Below are positions 35,731 through 47,505 of a stretch of DNA of 64,000 bases, piece by piece. Below the pieces are notes generated by a model, which was not told where the DNA came from, searched no databases, and saw only the letters and a program-made list of their open reading frames with translations. The DNA comes from Phaeosaccion multiseriatum. Its lineage: Eukaryota; Ochrophyta, other classes. The translations under genes and the position numbers were made by a program. Location: the NCBI GenBank assembly GCA_965112735.1, contig OZ218953.1:5394001-5458000 (forward strand), given 5' to 3'. The number at the start of each line of letters is the position of its first letter. Within the stretch, counting starts at the first letter, position 1.

Positions 35731-36287
35731 GAAGCAGCGGCGCTCCGGCCAGTGTTGAGGCCAGCGAGAAGGCCGGTGATGATGGTGATGACACCCGTGT
35801 TGGTGCTCAGATGGTGCCGGCGACGCACACAGCGTGGGAAGACCATGTGCTGGGCCCAGCGCTTGAGGTGGGCAGAGCCCTTGTCACCCCCGGACAAGCC
35901 TTGCCGCAGGGGTCCGTCAATGACAAGCCCGACAGCAGCGACGGACAGGGGCAGGGGCCGGGGCAGAGGCACGGGAAGGGACATGCATCATCCGACGACG
36001 GGGGTGGGGGTACGGACGTGATGGCGTGGCGGGAGTGCTCGCTGTGCCAGAGGAAGCTCCACGGGCTGTTCGAACTGGAGGTTCACAACAAGTCCAGGGG
36101 CCACCGCAGGAGTAGGAAGAGGCACCGGGCCATGCAGCAGGCCCTACAGCAGGCCACGGAGGGACCAGAGGCGGGCCCCACCCCCACCCAGGGCATAGAG
36201 GAGGTGGAGGAGGAGAAGGGGCAAGGGCCGGAGGTGGAGGGGGCAGAGACACGCCAAGAACCGACCACCGCACTGGATCTGGGATGA
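33902..36287 (+). CDS. tRNA dimethylallyltransferase (tRNA isopentenyltransferase) with C-terminal zinc finger
   Basis: Three exons: 33902-34028, 34109-34203 and 34329-36287; phases join correctly. The P-loop AGATGTGKTRLAVELA is split by intron 1. NADAMQLYEGL, HHLLGCVDP, VGGTNYYIEAVLW, RVDPARANVLHPNDTRKI and FEHGLMQAIGFKEF are standard MiaA/Mod5 motifs, and ARTQIKWIRKRF closes the catalytic domain. A C-terminal C2H2 finger (CSLCQRKLHGLFELEVHNKS, then RGH) is typical of eukaryotic Mod5/TRIT1. The enzyme adds dimethylallyl to A37 of tRNAs reading U-initial codons, and in plants supplies cis-zeatin precursors. Poly-Q (CAG)n and poly-Ala inserts sit between motifs. A few N-terminal Ala/Ser/Thr-rich residues could be a weak targeting peptide. 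Confidence 0.93.
35663..35727 (+). repeat. Variant TGTATCACCAG with (CTG/TGC)n array in coding exon
   Basis: TGTATCACCAG (35663-35673, diverged from the 12-mer) is followed by a pyrimidine stretch and about 11 units of GCTGCT, translated as SPAAPPPP then poly-Ala. It is the only exonic example in the intron-like orientation, and a weak match. Confidence 0.5.
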
Positions 36288-36367
36288 CAAGTTGAGATGA
36301 CACATATATATGAACAACTTGCACTGTGTGCAGTGAGTGGTACGATGATGTATACGCCTAAGCTAAG

Positions 36368-39300
36368 CTACGCGAACATGTCGTCCTGGTCTTTGGAGGC
36401 GATTTTCCTCCGCTTGGCTGCTGCAGCCTGTGCCCCGATGCCCTGCAAGTCTCCCCTCGCCTTCTTCCTCAGCGCAGCCACCGACTTGCCCCCGCCCCCC
36501 CCCTGTCCCTGCCCTTGCCCCTGCGCCTCATGCTCCTCATCGTCTCCCTCCTCCTCCGCCCACTCCAGCACCAAGTGCCTGCCGTACAAGTGCGTGCTGG
36601 CCAGTGCGGTGTAGGCGCTCTGGGCCTCCTGCGGTGTGACAAAGTCCACAAAGGCGAATCCGCGATGGCTTCCGTCGAACTTCTTTGGCATTCTCACGCG
36701 CTTAAGCTGGCCAAATGTCCCGAACAGCTCCCGCACCTCCTTGCTCGAAGCCTGGAAAGCAACGTTCCGTACCACCAACTTTGTACTCTGTCGATGGGCG
36801 GCTCCTCCTCCTGTCCCTCCCTTTCCACCCTGCCCCCCTCCCCCACCCAATCGCTTGCTCGACTGCTTGAGCTCCAGCGCGTGTCCATCGAGCAGCGTGC
36901 CCCCCATACCCTTGAGGGCCTCCTTGGCCAGCGCCTCGTTGCGGAACTCGACAAAGCCATACCCCATGCTGAGGCCCTCTCCCTTGCCCGCCCCCTGCTT
37001 CTTCTTGGGGATGTGGACGGCTCGCACAGCGCTGGCCCTGCTGCCCCCATCGCTTTCCGCAAACGCCCCGCCTCCGCCCACGTGACTGAAGAACTCTTTC
37101 AAGCGGCTTTCCGTGGTCGCCCATGCGAGGTTCTGTGCCAAGGGCGTCGAAAGGAAAAAAAGGAAAGAAGGAGATAAAAGGGGGTTGCGCCGTGAGGAGG
37201 GCAGCAAAATACGAAATCACCGGGTCAGGTAACCGTGTCAGACAAGGGCCAAACTGCTGAATGAGGGCAGAAGGAGGGCGCCATCGCGTTGGGACGAGCC
37301 TGAAGCCAAGCCCTTTGCTTCACTCATCGCTCACCTTGACATAGAGAGTAGAGGGCTCCTCATGCCTGTCTACTGCAGCCACTCCTTCCGTCTGCACATC
37401 GAGCCCCGCAGCAGCCTCGACATGTCCTCGACTGACACCGCCCGAGGGTGCCGCGCTGCCCACCCCGCCCCTTCGCAGGACCTTCTTCTCTGCCGCTCCT
37501 CCCTCCCCCCCCCCAGCCGCCGGAATGAGCAGCGGGGTGGCGGTGGCGGCTGCTTCTCCTGCGTTGAATGCCTCTGTGAATGCCTTGGTGGGGGCGAACT
37601 CGAGGTACAGAGGCACGTGCTGGTAGCGCTTGTACGACAGCTTGCGGAACGCCGATCGGGCATCTGCCGGGCTGAGGAGGGAGCGAAGGGAAGGGAAGGG
37701 GCAGAGAAGAGGGGGGTTTAGAAGACAGACACAGAGGTTGGTTGTCCAGTAATGCCAACGTGCCCTCCCACTTGACCTTCCTCACCTGAGGTACTCAACG
37801 AGGGCCACCGACTTGGACGGAGGCAGGAGGAGCTTTGTGACCTCCCCGTGCTGGCTAAACACCTTCATTATCTCCTCCACATCGGTGGTGAAGGGCAAGT
37901 TTTTCACCAGCAGAACCGTCTTGCTGCGCTCCGCCTTGCCGCCCTTTTGCTGCTGCTGGGACGACTCCAGGGCCCCGAGGTCGATGCCCTCTCTCTCAAA
38001 GTAATCCTTGTTCTCTTTGATCAGCGCAGTCTCTCCCAACGCCAGTCGGACGGCCATGTCCCCGCCCCCTTCCTCTCGGTCTAAAATCTTGCCCTTTTCC
38101 ACCCCCATCCGCTCTGCGAGGGCGTCCACAACGGTATCGCCCCTAATGTGCGACGCATTCCACCCCGTCTTATCCCCCGCCCTCTCCCTCCTCTCCTCCT
38201 CTTTCTTCTGCTTGTAGCTCATGGCGTGGCCGATCCCTGCGCGGTCTCCCCCTCCTCCCTCTCCCCCCCCCCCTCCCCCCGGCACGCGCCTCCCTGCCAT
38301 GATGTGTAAGAGTCTCCCTTGGAATGAGTGTCCGTCGAGACCCTCGATGGCCCTTGGCGCGGCGGACTCGTCCTCAAACTGCACAAATGCGAATCCCTTA
38401 CCCCTCTGCGCCTCGTCCACAGGAATGTGCACCTCGGAGACTTGCCCGAAGCGCGAGAAGAGCTCCTCCAAATCCTCCTCCGCGCACGTATATGGCAAGT
38501 TGCGCACAAAGATCCTGCCGGTCTTGTCACTGTCCCTTGCGGTGTCCATCCTTTCCGCTTCCTCTTCCTCCTCTTCCTCCTCTTCTTCCTCCCCCTCCTT
38601 CGCCTCTCCATCTCCAGCTTCTCTGCTTTCCTTCCTCATCGCTGTTTTCCGCCGTCCTTCCTGCCCTTTTCCGCCCCTCTCGCTGTCTGACTCACTTCCA
38701 TCATCACTGTCCTCCTCGCTCCCGCTCTCAGCGGCCTCTGTGCCTCCGGACGACGCCTTGGTCTTGAGCCAGTCCATGTGCGTCGACCCTGCCCGTGCGG
38801 TGGACTTTATCGCATCCTCTCCGTCGCTATTGCTTGCACTACTTGATGCTTCACTATCCCCCCCTTCTTGGCCATCGTCACTGCTCTCCTCTTCTTGACT
38901 ATCCCTGGTTCCATCAGTACCACGACTACTCCCTTGATCCTCCTCTGGAGCTCCTTGCCTCTGTCTCCTTTTGCTTGGGCTTCCCCCCTCCCCCTTCGAG
39001 TAGCGATCCAGCTCGTCATCCCCTACGGTGTCGTCGTTGGCCCAGAACTTTGCCGAACTTCGGGGCTTCATCACTTTCATAAATTCCTTCTCCTCGTCGT
39101 GATTGCGACCCTGTCCTTCCTCCCCATCCTCGCTGTCACCATCTTCAGCTTTCAACTGCCCTCCTGATTTACCCCTGGTAGAGGCCTCTCCTCCCTTGCT
39201 TGGACGCTGCTGCCCTTGCTGCTGCTTCGCTCGCTTCGGGACGAGGTCTGAGGCCCCTCTGGGCTTGGCGAGCTCCACGCTGATCCGAGAGGTATCGAGA

Positions 39301-39872
39301 AAAGTCCTACAGAGTTCAGGGGGGGAGGGGGCGGGTAGGAACTATGAGGGCGGCGCCATGCCTCGTACTAACTTCCCTGGCCCTCCCTCTCGCGAACCAA
39401 CCCACCTGTTGAAGTACTTTAGTGCCTTTAGCGTCTCCGCGGGCGTGGTGTACCCCACGAAGCCGAAGAGACGAGACTTGCCGGCCTGTGTTCGCACCAC
39501 CTTGGCGTCGCTCACCACCCCCGCAGTGGAGAAGTGCTCTTTGAGGCGCTTCTCGTCCACGTGCTTGGGCAGCGCCTTGACGATCAACCGCGTGCTCTCT
39601 TCCTGATGGGCTTTACTGCTCTCCCCTCCTCCACCGTCGTCACTACGAGCACCTCGATGTCCCTCTTCTTCCTGAGTTACTTCTCGCCGCTGCTGCCCTC
39701 CTCCCCTGCCATCACCCCGAGCCTGCCCACTCCCTCTCCCTCTCCCTCTCCCTCCTCCCCCTCCTCCCCCTCTCCCTCCTCGAGCTTGGCCCCTTCCTCC
39801 TCGCCCCCCCCCTCTCCCTCCTCTCCCCCTTCCCCCTCCTTCTCTATCCAGTGACAGCCTTCTGTCTATCAT
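36368..39872 (-). CDS. RBM19: Multiple RNA-binding domain protein (RBM19/MRD1), rRNA processing
   Basis: Four exons on the minus strand: 39872-39406, 39306-37786, 37671-37335 and 37133-36368. An Arg/Gly-rich N terminus precedes RRM1 (RLIVKALPKHVDEKRLKEHF ... FGFVGYTT). A long acidic linker follows, then RRM2 (GRIFVRNLPYTCAEEDLEEL), RRM3 (TVLLVKNLPFTTDVEEIMKV), RRM4 (STLYVKNLAWATTESRLKEF, GYGFVEFRN) and RRM5 (KLVVRNVAFQASSKEVRELF, GFAFVDF). The joins at FNR-TFLDTSRISVEL and EYL-SPADARSAFRKL keep the RRM fold. This is the architecture of Mrd1 (five RRMs) rather than six-RRM vertebrate RBM19. It is needed for pre-18S rRNA cleavage in the nucleolus. It ends DMFA, 80 bp from the convergent tRNA-modification gene. 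Confidence 0.92.
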
Positions 39873-40167
39873 GTCACTATGTCTTTCGTCCGCCGTGCCC
39901 TGTAAGCCCCGATTCTGAAGTCAAGGAAAATGGGGATTTTGGCTTTTTCTCTAAGTCAACGACGATCGATCGCCGACCCCGGCCAAATCACTCTTATAAA
40001 CACTTTGCTGCCTCTCCCTGTCTGCCACCCCCACAAAGCTAAAGCTAAAGCTCTTTTTCAAGACAAGACCAAACAGGGCAGGAAAGACAAGGAGGAGGAG
40101 AAGCGTATACGGAAAGTACTCAGCCTGTCCAGAAGGAGAGAAAAAAAGCAATTCCCCCAGCAGCATC
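39873..40167. promoter_or_regulatory. Divergent promoter region, RBM19/MRD1 / tandem gene copy A
   Basis: 295 bp between start codons, with TTATAAA at 39994-40000. The half nearest copy A (about 40060-40167) is partly repeated upstream of copy B at about 45540-45654 (GAAGCGT...ACGGAAAG, GAGAAAAAAA, CAGCATCATGGCC), so the duplication carried at least the proximal promoter. Confidence 0.5.
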
Positions 40168-41975
40168 ATGGCCTCCTTCAATGAAGCAGTGTTTAGGAAA
40201 CGCGTGGACCAGGTAAGCATTTACACCTTTCCCATCCTTGCGTGCCTACCTCAGAGAGCAAACATGAGAACATGTGAAAGGTTTTGACTCGCTTCGCTAT
40301 TTTGTTTTCTCCCCCCCTCGCCCGCACCCCCCCCACCCCACTTCTACGCTTATCTTCCGTCACGGCAGGCTCTACTAAAAGTGAAGACCCTCCTCGACAA
40401 CACGAGGAGCCCGACTTATGCAGGTAGTCCTAGTCCGGCAGTAAAGTTGGCTTCCCATGTCTCCCTCCCTCCCTCCCTCTCCCCCCTCACATATGCTGCA
40501 CAACCCTCCTCTGCCCCCCCAGCCGATGTGCCCCACGCGTACGACGACAAGTTCTCCCTTGTGGAGCGAGTGGCGTCTTCTTTCGTCGAAGCCCTCGGGA
40601 GCGTGCTTCGCGAGATGGGAGTCTCGGCGCAGTCTGGAGCTGTGCAGCCCCCAGGCCCTCCGAGTAAGGATGGGAGCGAGCCCCCGCCCCTGCCCCCCAG
40701 CTTCGCTCAGCTGCAGGCATGGTCGGTGGATCACACTGTGACACTGCGGTTCGCGGCTCAGCAGCGCTGCAAGTTCGTGAAGCAGGCGAAGAGGGAGGTG
40801 CAAGTGGGCACGACGAGCCGCGTGGTCGAGAAGAAGACCTCCTCGTGGACAGGCAGCAGGGTACGTACGCCTGTCGCTCCTCTCTCTCTCCTGAAGTACA
40901 AGACTCTCTCCCTCTCTCTGTTCCTCATATACTCTTGCTGTCCCCCGGTGCCTTGCCTGTCTCCCCAGACGAAGGACACGCAGTACTCAGAATACCAGGA
41001 GATCACGGAGTACTTCTGGGAGCACGAGCACGACTACACGCTGTCGGTGCACGAAGGCGGGGGAGGGCAGGCGGCAGGGAATCTGGTGCTGCAGCGCGGC
41101 GAGGGGCGAGGGGAGCTCATCACCAGGTTAGTCCGTCACGGCAGCAAGAGCAAGGGGGGAGGGATGTGAAGTGCTTTTTAAGTTGCATGTGCTGACTTTC
41201 ATTTTGTTCCTTCTCGCCACAACAGGTCCAGTGCAAGCCCCATGGCCTCGAGCTCGCACGTGATTCCTCCCTTTGAGGTGGACATCACCCTGCTGTGCTC
41301 TCTATTGGGCCCTCGCCAGGAAGCGGCGGCAGCGGCGGGCGGCAAGGGCGCTTTCTCCATCGACCGCAGCGCCGAGGACTGCCACACGCCGAGAAGGAAC
41401 AAGCAGGTCGAGGCCTTGCTGACGAGCGGCCGCGCTCTGAGTGACTTCGCCCACCGCTTGAGCAACTACCTCGACCACGACCTCTTCAACGTCCACGCCG
41501 GGGACAAGGCCAAGCAGGCGCCCTCCCTGCTGGCAAAGAGCGCAGACCGCATCTTCGTCCCCGTGCTGCCTCTGTTCGAGGTAGCCACCGCAGTTGGTGA
41601 TACAGATACAGCAGCTTCAGCAGCCGCCTCCTCCGTGGTCCTGTCCGGCTCCGACTCGGGCAAGCTGATCCGGGAACAGCAGCGCTCCATGGTGGAGAGC
41701 TTTGCTGGCCTGCGCCAAGCCCTCGTCAACCCCCCGGGAGCTCCCTCCGCCAATGCCCTGGCCGCCGCCGGAGTGGTGGAGCACAGCGCCCAGCTCATGA
41801 CGTTGGACTCTTGCAAGCTGTCCGTGTTGATGCACCACGTGAGGGCCGTCGCCAGGTCTCTGGAGGAGGGGGTGGATTACGTGGAGCACATGCTCAGGCA
41901 GCAGGTCGTGGCCGCCATCGGCAAGGAAGGTGAGCGGAGGGAGCAAGCGGGGCTCTCTTGGTCACGTTTGTGTCT

Positions 41976-42022
<47 letters not shown>

Positions 42023-44817
42023 TGTCAGTCGGCCCCAGTGACTTGTCGGAGTACATGAAGTTCCACAACCGCAGGCTCTTCGCCCCCGACGCGGCGCCTC
42101 TGCCGTTCCAATACGACGTCCGGCGGCTGCAGGGCGCCTACTCCCCGGAAGGAGCCCTGTCCATCGAAGTGGACGGACAACCGGTGTCCACCATCGCGAG
42201 GGTGAGGGAGGGCGAGAGCTGCCCGAGCATGAAGTTCGCTCTCAACGCGGCCACCACAGTGTCCTTCCGCGGCCCGCAGGTGCTCCACGGGTATATTCAG
42301 CACAGCTTCTTGAACGGAGCCTCGCCTCAGCACTCGCTCGTGGCCAGGGCGAGACAGTTCTCCAGGTGGGGGGAGGGGCACAGAGGGTTTGGTGTCTCTG
42401 TCTCTGTCTCTCTCTCCGTCTTACGATATGCTTTCCCCTGCTCTACCCTGCCATGCCCTTTCTGCACGTGGCCACAGCTTTGTGTTGATGGTCGGGCGCA
42501 TCGCAGCAGCAGATCTGTTCGAGCCCAGCCATGCCATCATCATCAAGGACAAGGACGAGGTCAGTCATGGCGCTGGTGAGGAGCAGTGGCGATGTGCCCT
42601 TCCTGACACGCCGACTCTCGTGTGTCTACTCTCCCCTTCCTCCCCCCTCCCCTCGCAGGTGATTCTTCCCCTCCTGCTCGATCCGCTGCCCACCCCCAAG
42701 GAGTTTAAAGACGCCATTGAGTCTCTGTCGCCGGGTAAGAGCAGGCAGTGCGTCTGTTTGGCAACCTTTAGGAAGTGACTCATGTTGAAGCGCCCCCTCC
42801 TCACCCCCCCAGACCAGCAACGGTTCGCCAAGGCGTTCCGCGCCATGCAGCTCCAATCGACGCTCTTCGGCGTGTGTGTGGTGCAGATCAAGCCCCAAAT
42901 GTGAGCACAATGACAATGACAATGACAATGACAATGACAATGAGGCCCTCCTCCTCGCCTCTCCCTTCCTCACTCATTCACTCACTCACTCACTCGCTCC
43001 CCACCCCACGCTCTGGATGCCCAACAGGGAGGCCCTGCTGTGCCTGCCGGACGGGGCCCTGACCAAGGAGATCAAGCTCACGCAGGACCTCATGCAGCTC
43101 TTCATCGAGTACCAGGTGTGTGTCCTGACACCCCCCCTCTCTCTGTCCTGACACCCTCTCCCTCTCTCTTCACTTTCATTTCTTAACACCCTCTATCACA
43201 GTCCTGACACCCTTTCTCACTGTCCTGACACTCTCTCTGTACCAGGTGCCCTCGGACCTGCTGACGTTCGATGGGGACGCCTCCCTCTCGCTCAAGGACA
43301 AACTCGCAACTGTCAAGGGGCACGTCGCTGCCATTCAGGTGCTGAGCCCATACGCTTGCTTGCCATAGGTCTCTCTTCTCTTGCTCTGTGCTTCACACGT
43401 TGACTCTCTGTCTCTCGGTCACCATCCCTGCCCCTCTTGTCAGGCCATTGTGGAAGCGCAGCGCCAGAGTGAGCTCGAAGAGAGGCGCCAACAGGCACAG
43501 GCAGCCGTGCTTGACTCCGTCTGCAGCAGTGAAGACAGCGAGTGCTGTGATGATGAAGAGCTCGACTGCAGCCCTTGCGAGGGCTATGGCGCTGTGGCCT
43601 CGTCCTTCGGGGGTGGGGGGGGGATGATGAAGAGGAAGATGAGGTCGAGGATGTCTATAGGCGGAAGAGGGGGCGGAGGAGGAGGAGGAGGACCGCCAGG
43701 AAGCGCCCTGCGCATGTCGGCAGCACCTATGGCTATGCGAAGGTCGAGCGGAGCCCCCCCCCCACCCCCCTGCGCAATGCCCCCAGCACCCACCGGGGGC
43801 ATGGAGGCGGCAAGCCGCAGCGAGATGAGCTCGACGCTGCGTGTAGTGGATGGAGGGGGACAGGGCCCCATGGAGCCTGCGCAGCAACAGAAGGCGGAGC
43901 AGTTGCGGGACGGGGAGGGGGGTGAAGGCGCGCAGGAGGACGGCACACCCGCTCTCCCTTCCTCCGAGAGTGCGGCTCTCAGTGGCCCTCTCGTCGACTA
44001 CACGCAGGTTAGTTAGGAGGAGACAGCTGCACCCAGCTAGATCCTTTGTGATGACGTAACCGCTGTAATGTCCCCCCTTCTCCCTCGCCAGGTGCCTGCC
44101 CAGCTGGACCGAAGCTTCGAGCTGCTGGACGAAGACGCCGCCCTGAGGCCCACCACCATCTCCCTGGGTGAGAGAGCCGCAGCTTCCTGTCTGTTCTACG
44201 CGTCTGCAGAGAGAGAGAGAGAGAGAGCCCCTTCTGACGCCCATTGCTGCCTCCCTCCCCCCTCGCTGTCAGGCAATACATGGAGGCGAAAGCGCTTCAA
44301 GGGCCTCCTGGCCAAGGCTCCTGAGGAGGTGTTCCTCTCGCAGGAAGGGCAGGGCACCGAGAAGAACGCCGCCATGGACCTGCTCGACGCGCTCTCCAGA
44401 GGCGGTAAGTGCATGCATGTGGGTAGCGAGAGGGACCCAAGCAAGAGCAGGTTGTTTCACTCCTTCTCTGCTGCTGCTCTCTCTCTCTCTCTCTCAGGTG
44501 ACCTGACGCTCAACAGCAGCACGCTGCACGTCATCGTGTGCGCCACGCACTGCTTCACCGACTCCGTGATGGACACGCTGGTCCAGAAGAGCGTAAATCC
44601 CATCGAGCGCATCGAGCGGAGCACTCTCATCGTGGGCTGCGCCATCCACGAGAGGGGCGTGGAGCAGCTCTTGGCCAACGCCGGGCAGCGCCAGAGGGTA
44701 CTGCAGTACTCGCCGGGCCTCTTCCTCCCTCCCGCGGGGGACGAGGGCGAGGGAGAGGGCGAGGAGGGCGAGGGCGGGAATACCCCCGGGCACAGTGAGG
44801 AGGGCATGACTGTGTAG
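40168..44817 (+). CDS. Conserved protein of unknown function, tandem copy A
   Basis: Fifteen exons starting with [15 protein letters not shown]: 40168-40212, 40369-40423, 40523-40860, 40969-41126, 41226-41929, 42029-42365, 42478-42559, 42659-42734, 42813-42900, 43028-43115, 43246-43338, 43444-44007, 44092-44167, 44273-44404 and 44497-44817. I do not recognise a domain. Features include a mixed alpha/beta N-terminal region with [14 protein letters not shown], a helical block around [19 protein letters not shown], an alpha/beta region with [15 protein letters not shown], and a well-ordered part [14 protein letters not shown] followed by [11 protein letters not shown]. The end has [19 protein letters not shown]. 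No signal peptide or membrane segment is visible. Exon 12 carries a Cys/Glu- and Gly-rich cassette (about 43505-43876) absent from copy B. The evenly conserved spliced product suggests a real gene. Confidence 0.8.
41594..41605 (+). repeat. TTGGTGATACAG element in coding exon, copy A
   Basis: Exact 12-mer preceded by GCAG and followed by ATACAGCAGCTTCAGCAG, translated as [11 protein letters not shown] (a different frame from the QLVIQQ copies). Its twin in copy B is at 47079-47090. Confidence 0.85.
41982..42018. repeat. (CT)n polypyrimidine microsatellite (copy A intron 5)
   Basis: A CT run of about 37 bases, followed by CTTCTCTTGTCAG and the exon at 42029. The run is also present in copy B at about 47466-47501, with a slightly different length. 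Confidence 0.8.
42905..42942. repeat. (CAATGA)n microsatellite differing between tandem copies
   Basis: The intron after exon 9 has about six CAATGA units in copy A; copy B (about 48395-48438) has one more unit. This gives a direct length polymorphism between the two paralogues. Confidence 0.8.
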
Positions 44818-44875
44818 AGGAAGATGACGAAGAGGACAAGGAATGCTACAATAGGACATAGAGAGTTGAGAGTGC

Positions 44876-44881
44876 AATAAA
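44876..44881 (+). terminator. Poly(A) signal of copy A
   Basis: AATAAA 59 bases after the TAG stop codon. The equivalent region of copy B is different, with AATACAAAATCG near 50263. Confidence 0.5.
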
Positions 44882-45002
44882 AATATCGACGTAATTACTC
44901 CAGCCTTCCGTTTCCTATGTCACCGCAAGGGGAGATCCATAGAGTTCATCCGCTGTCTATCTTCCTCTGTGTAGAAGGGGGAAAGTCCGGTGCTCTTCAG
45001 GT

Positions 45003-45290
45003 GCAGTGCCATCTAAAAGTAACGTCTCACCCGCCCCCTGGGGACTTAGTCCCCGAGGTCGAATAAATATTCCCCATTTTGACTCGTCAGTCCTCCCCAT
45101 CGGAACAAGTTGATACCAGCCAGAACCCTGTGTCGAATCCAGCGTTCGTGCCGGGCCCTCTGGAGCGCCACTGCCAATCGCCTCCGTATGATAAGCCCCA
45201 AATGCCGCTTGCTGTTCCATCCCGAAAGATCCACGAGGTGCCATCTTCCACGCTTCGAATCCAGTTCACAGATACCGGCCTCCTTTCTGA
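45003..45290 (-). pseudogene. 5'-truncated, decayed copy of the non-LTR retrotransposon 3' end
   Basis: Read on the minus strand, it matches the end of the element at 1-2598: RRRLAVALQRARHER then RHRVLAGIN, compared with RRRLAVALQRARHER then RHRILAGIN. It is followed by the stop codon and the same 3' UTR to GATGGCACT. Upstream, similarity continues (CACCTCGT, AGAACAGCAAG-like) but with a deletion of about 90 bases relative to 2314-2403 and frame changes. It is a dead 5'-truncated insertion, typical of LINE retrotransposition, lying antisense between the tandem copies. Confidence 0.8.
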
Positions 45291-45654
45291 GGGGAATTGA
45301 AGAGGAGCGAGTCCTCGCACAAGTGGCGACAAGAGCTACTCGTGAAGCAGCGGAGGCGCAGTAGCAAAAAGACAAGGGGGGGGGGGGGGTTGCACAGGCG
45401 CCTGTCATCACGCGTGACGACAGAGACTCCGGATGTCAACAACCTACTAGGACCGGTTCGGGCCCATTCCGCGGATTATCTCTGTTTCCTCTTTTCACAC
45501 CACAAACACCTTACAAAGCCCATAGCTCTTTCGCCTATCTATCTACGGAGTCAAAACCCAAAAGGACAGGACGGACGAGGAGGAGAAGCGTGGACGGAAA
45601 GAATTAGGCTGTCCAAAGGGAGAGAAAAAAAAGTAATTCCCCGAGAGCAGCATC

Positions 45655-47460
45655 ATGGCCTCCTTCAATGAAGCAGTGTTTAGGAAACGCGTGGACCAGG
45701 TAAGCATTTACACCTTTCCCATCCTTGCGTGCCTACCTCAGAGAGCAAACATGACAACATGTGAAAGGTTTTGACTCGCTTCGCTACTTTATTTTCGCCC
45801 CCCCTCGCCGCACCCCCCCCCCCCACTTCTACGCTTGTCTTCCGTCACGGCAGGCTCTACTAAAAGTGAAGACCCTCCTCGACAACACAAGGAGCCCGAC
45901 TTATGCAGGTAGTCCTAGTCCGGCGGTAAAGTTGGCTTCCCATGTCTCCCTCCCTCCCTCTCCCCCCTCCCTTATGCTGCACAACCCTCCTCTGGCTGCC
46001 CCCCCAGCCGATGTGCCCCACGCGTACGACGACAAGTTCTCCCTTGTAGAGCGAGTGGCGTCTTCTTCCGTCGAAGCCCTCGGGAGCGTGCTTCGCGAGA
46101 TGGGAGTCTCGGCGCAGTCTGGAGCTGTGCAGCCCCCAGGCCCTCCGAGTAAGGATGGGAGCGAGCCCCCGCCCCTGCCCCCCAGCTTCGCTCAGCTGCA
46201 GGCATGGTCGGTGGATCACACTGTGACACTGCGGTTCGCGGCTCAGCAGCGCTGCAAGTTCGTGAAGCAGGCGAAGAGGGAGGTGCAAGTGGGCACGACG
46301 AGCCGCGTGGTCGAGAAGAAGACCTCCTCGTGGACAGGCAGCAGGGTACGTACGCCTGTCGCTCCTCTCTCTCTCCTGAAGTACAAGACTCTCTCCCTCT
46401 CTCTGTTCCTCATATACTCTTGCTGTCCCCCGGTGCCTTGCCTGTCTCCCCAGACGAAGGACACGCAGTACTCAGAATACCAGGAGATCACGGAGTACTT
46501 CTGGGAGCACGAGCACGACTACACGCTGTCGGTGCACGAAGGCGGGGGAGGGCAGGCGGCAGGGAATCTGGTGCTGCAGCGCGGCGAGGGGCGAGGGGAG
46601 CTCATCACCAGGTTAGTCCGTCACGGCAGCAAGAGCAAGGGGGGAGGGATGTGAAGTGCTTTTTAAGTTGCATGTGCTGACTTTCATTTTGTTCCTTCTC
46701 GCCACAACAGGTCCAGTGCAAGCCCCATGGCCTCGAGCTCGCACGTGATTCCTCCCTTTGAGGTGGACATCACCCTGCTGTGCTCTCTATTGGGCCCTCG
46801 CCAGGAAGCGGCGGCAGCGGCGGGCGGCAAGGGCGCTTTCTCCATCGACCGCAGCGCCGAGGACTGCCACACGCCGAGAAGGAACAAGCAGGTCGAGGCC
46901 TTGCTGACGAGCGGCCGCGCTCTGAGTGACTTCGCCCACCGCTTGAGCAACTACCTCGACCACGACCTCTTCAACGTCCACGCCGGGGACAAGGCCAAGC
47001 AGGCGCCCTCCCTGCTGGCAAAGAGCGCAGACCGCATCTTCGTCCCCGTGCTGCCTCTGTTCGAGGTAGCCACCGCAGTTGGTGATACAGATACAGCAGC
47101 TTCAGCAGCCGCCTCCTCCGTGGTCCTGTCCGGCTCCGACTCGGGCAAGCTGATCCGGGAACAGCAGCGCTCCATGGTGGAGAGCTTTGCTGGCCTGCGC
47201 CAAGCCCTCGTCAACCCCCCGGGAGCTCCCTCCGCCAATGCCCTGGCCGCCGCCGGAGTGGTGGAGCACAGCGCCCAGCTCATGACGTTGGACTCTTGCA
47301 AGCTGTCCGTGTTGATGCACCACGTGAGGGCCGTCGCCAGGTCTCTGGAGGAGGGGGTGGATTACGTGGAGCACATGCTCAGGCAGCAGGTCGTGGCCGC
47401 CATCGGCAAGGAAGGTGAGCGGAGGGAGCAAGCGGGGCTCTCTTGGTCACGTTTGTGTCT

Positions 47461-47505
<45 letters not shown>

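Larger units (their letters stand above)
44818..45654. other. Spacer between the tandem copies, containing a retrotransposon remnant
   Basis: Holds the poly(A) signal AATAAA of copy A at 44876-44881, the reversed retrotransposon 3' end (45003-about 45290), a G-run at about 45377-45389, and from about 45540 the duplicated promoter-proximal sequence of copy B. Sequence just after the stop codons of copies A and B is not similar, so one duplication breakpoint is near the end of the coding region. Confidence 0.6.
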
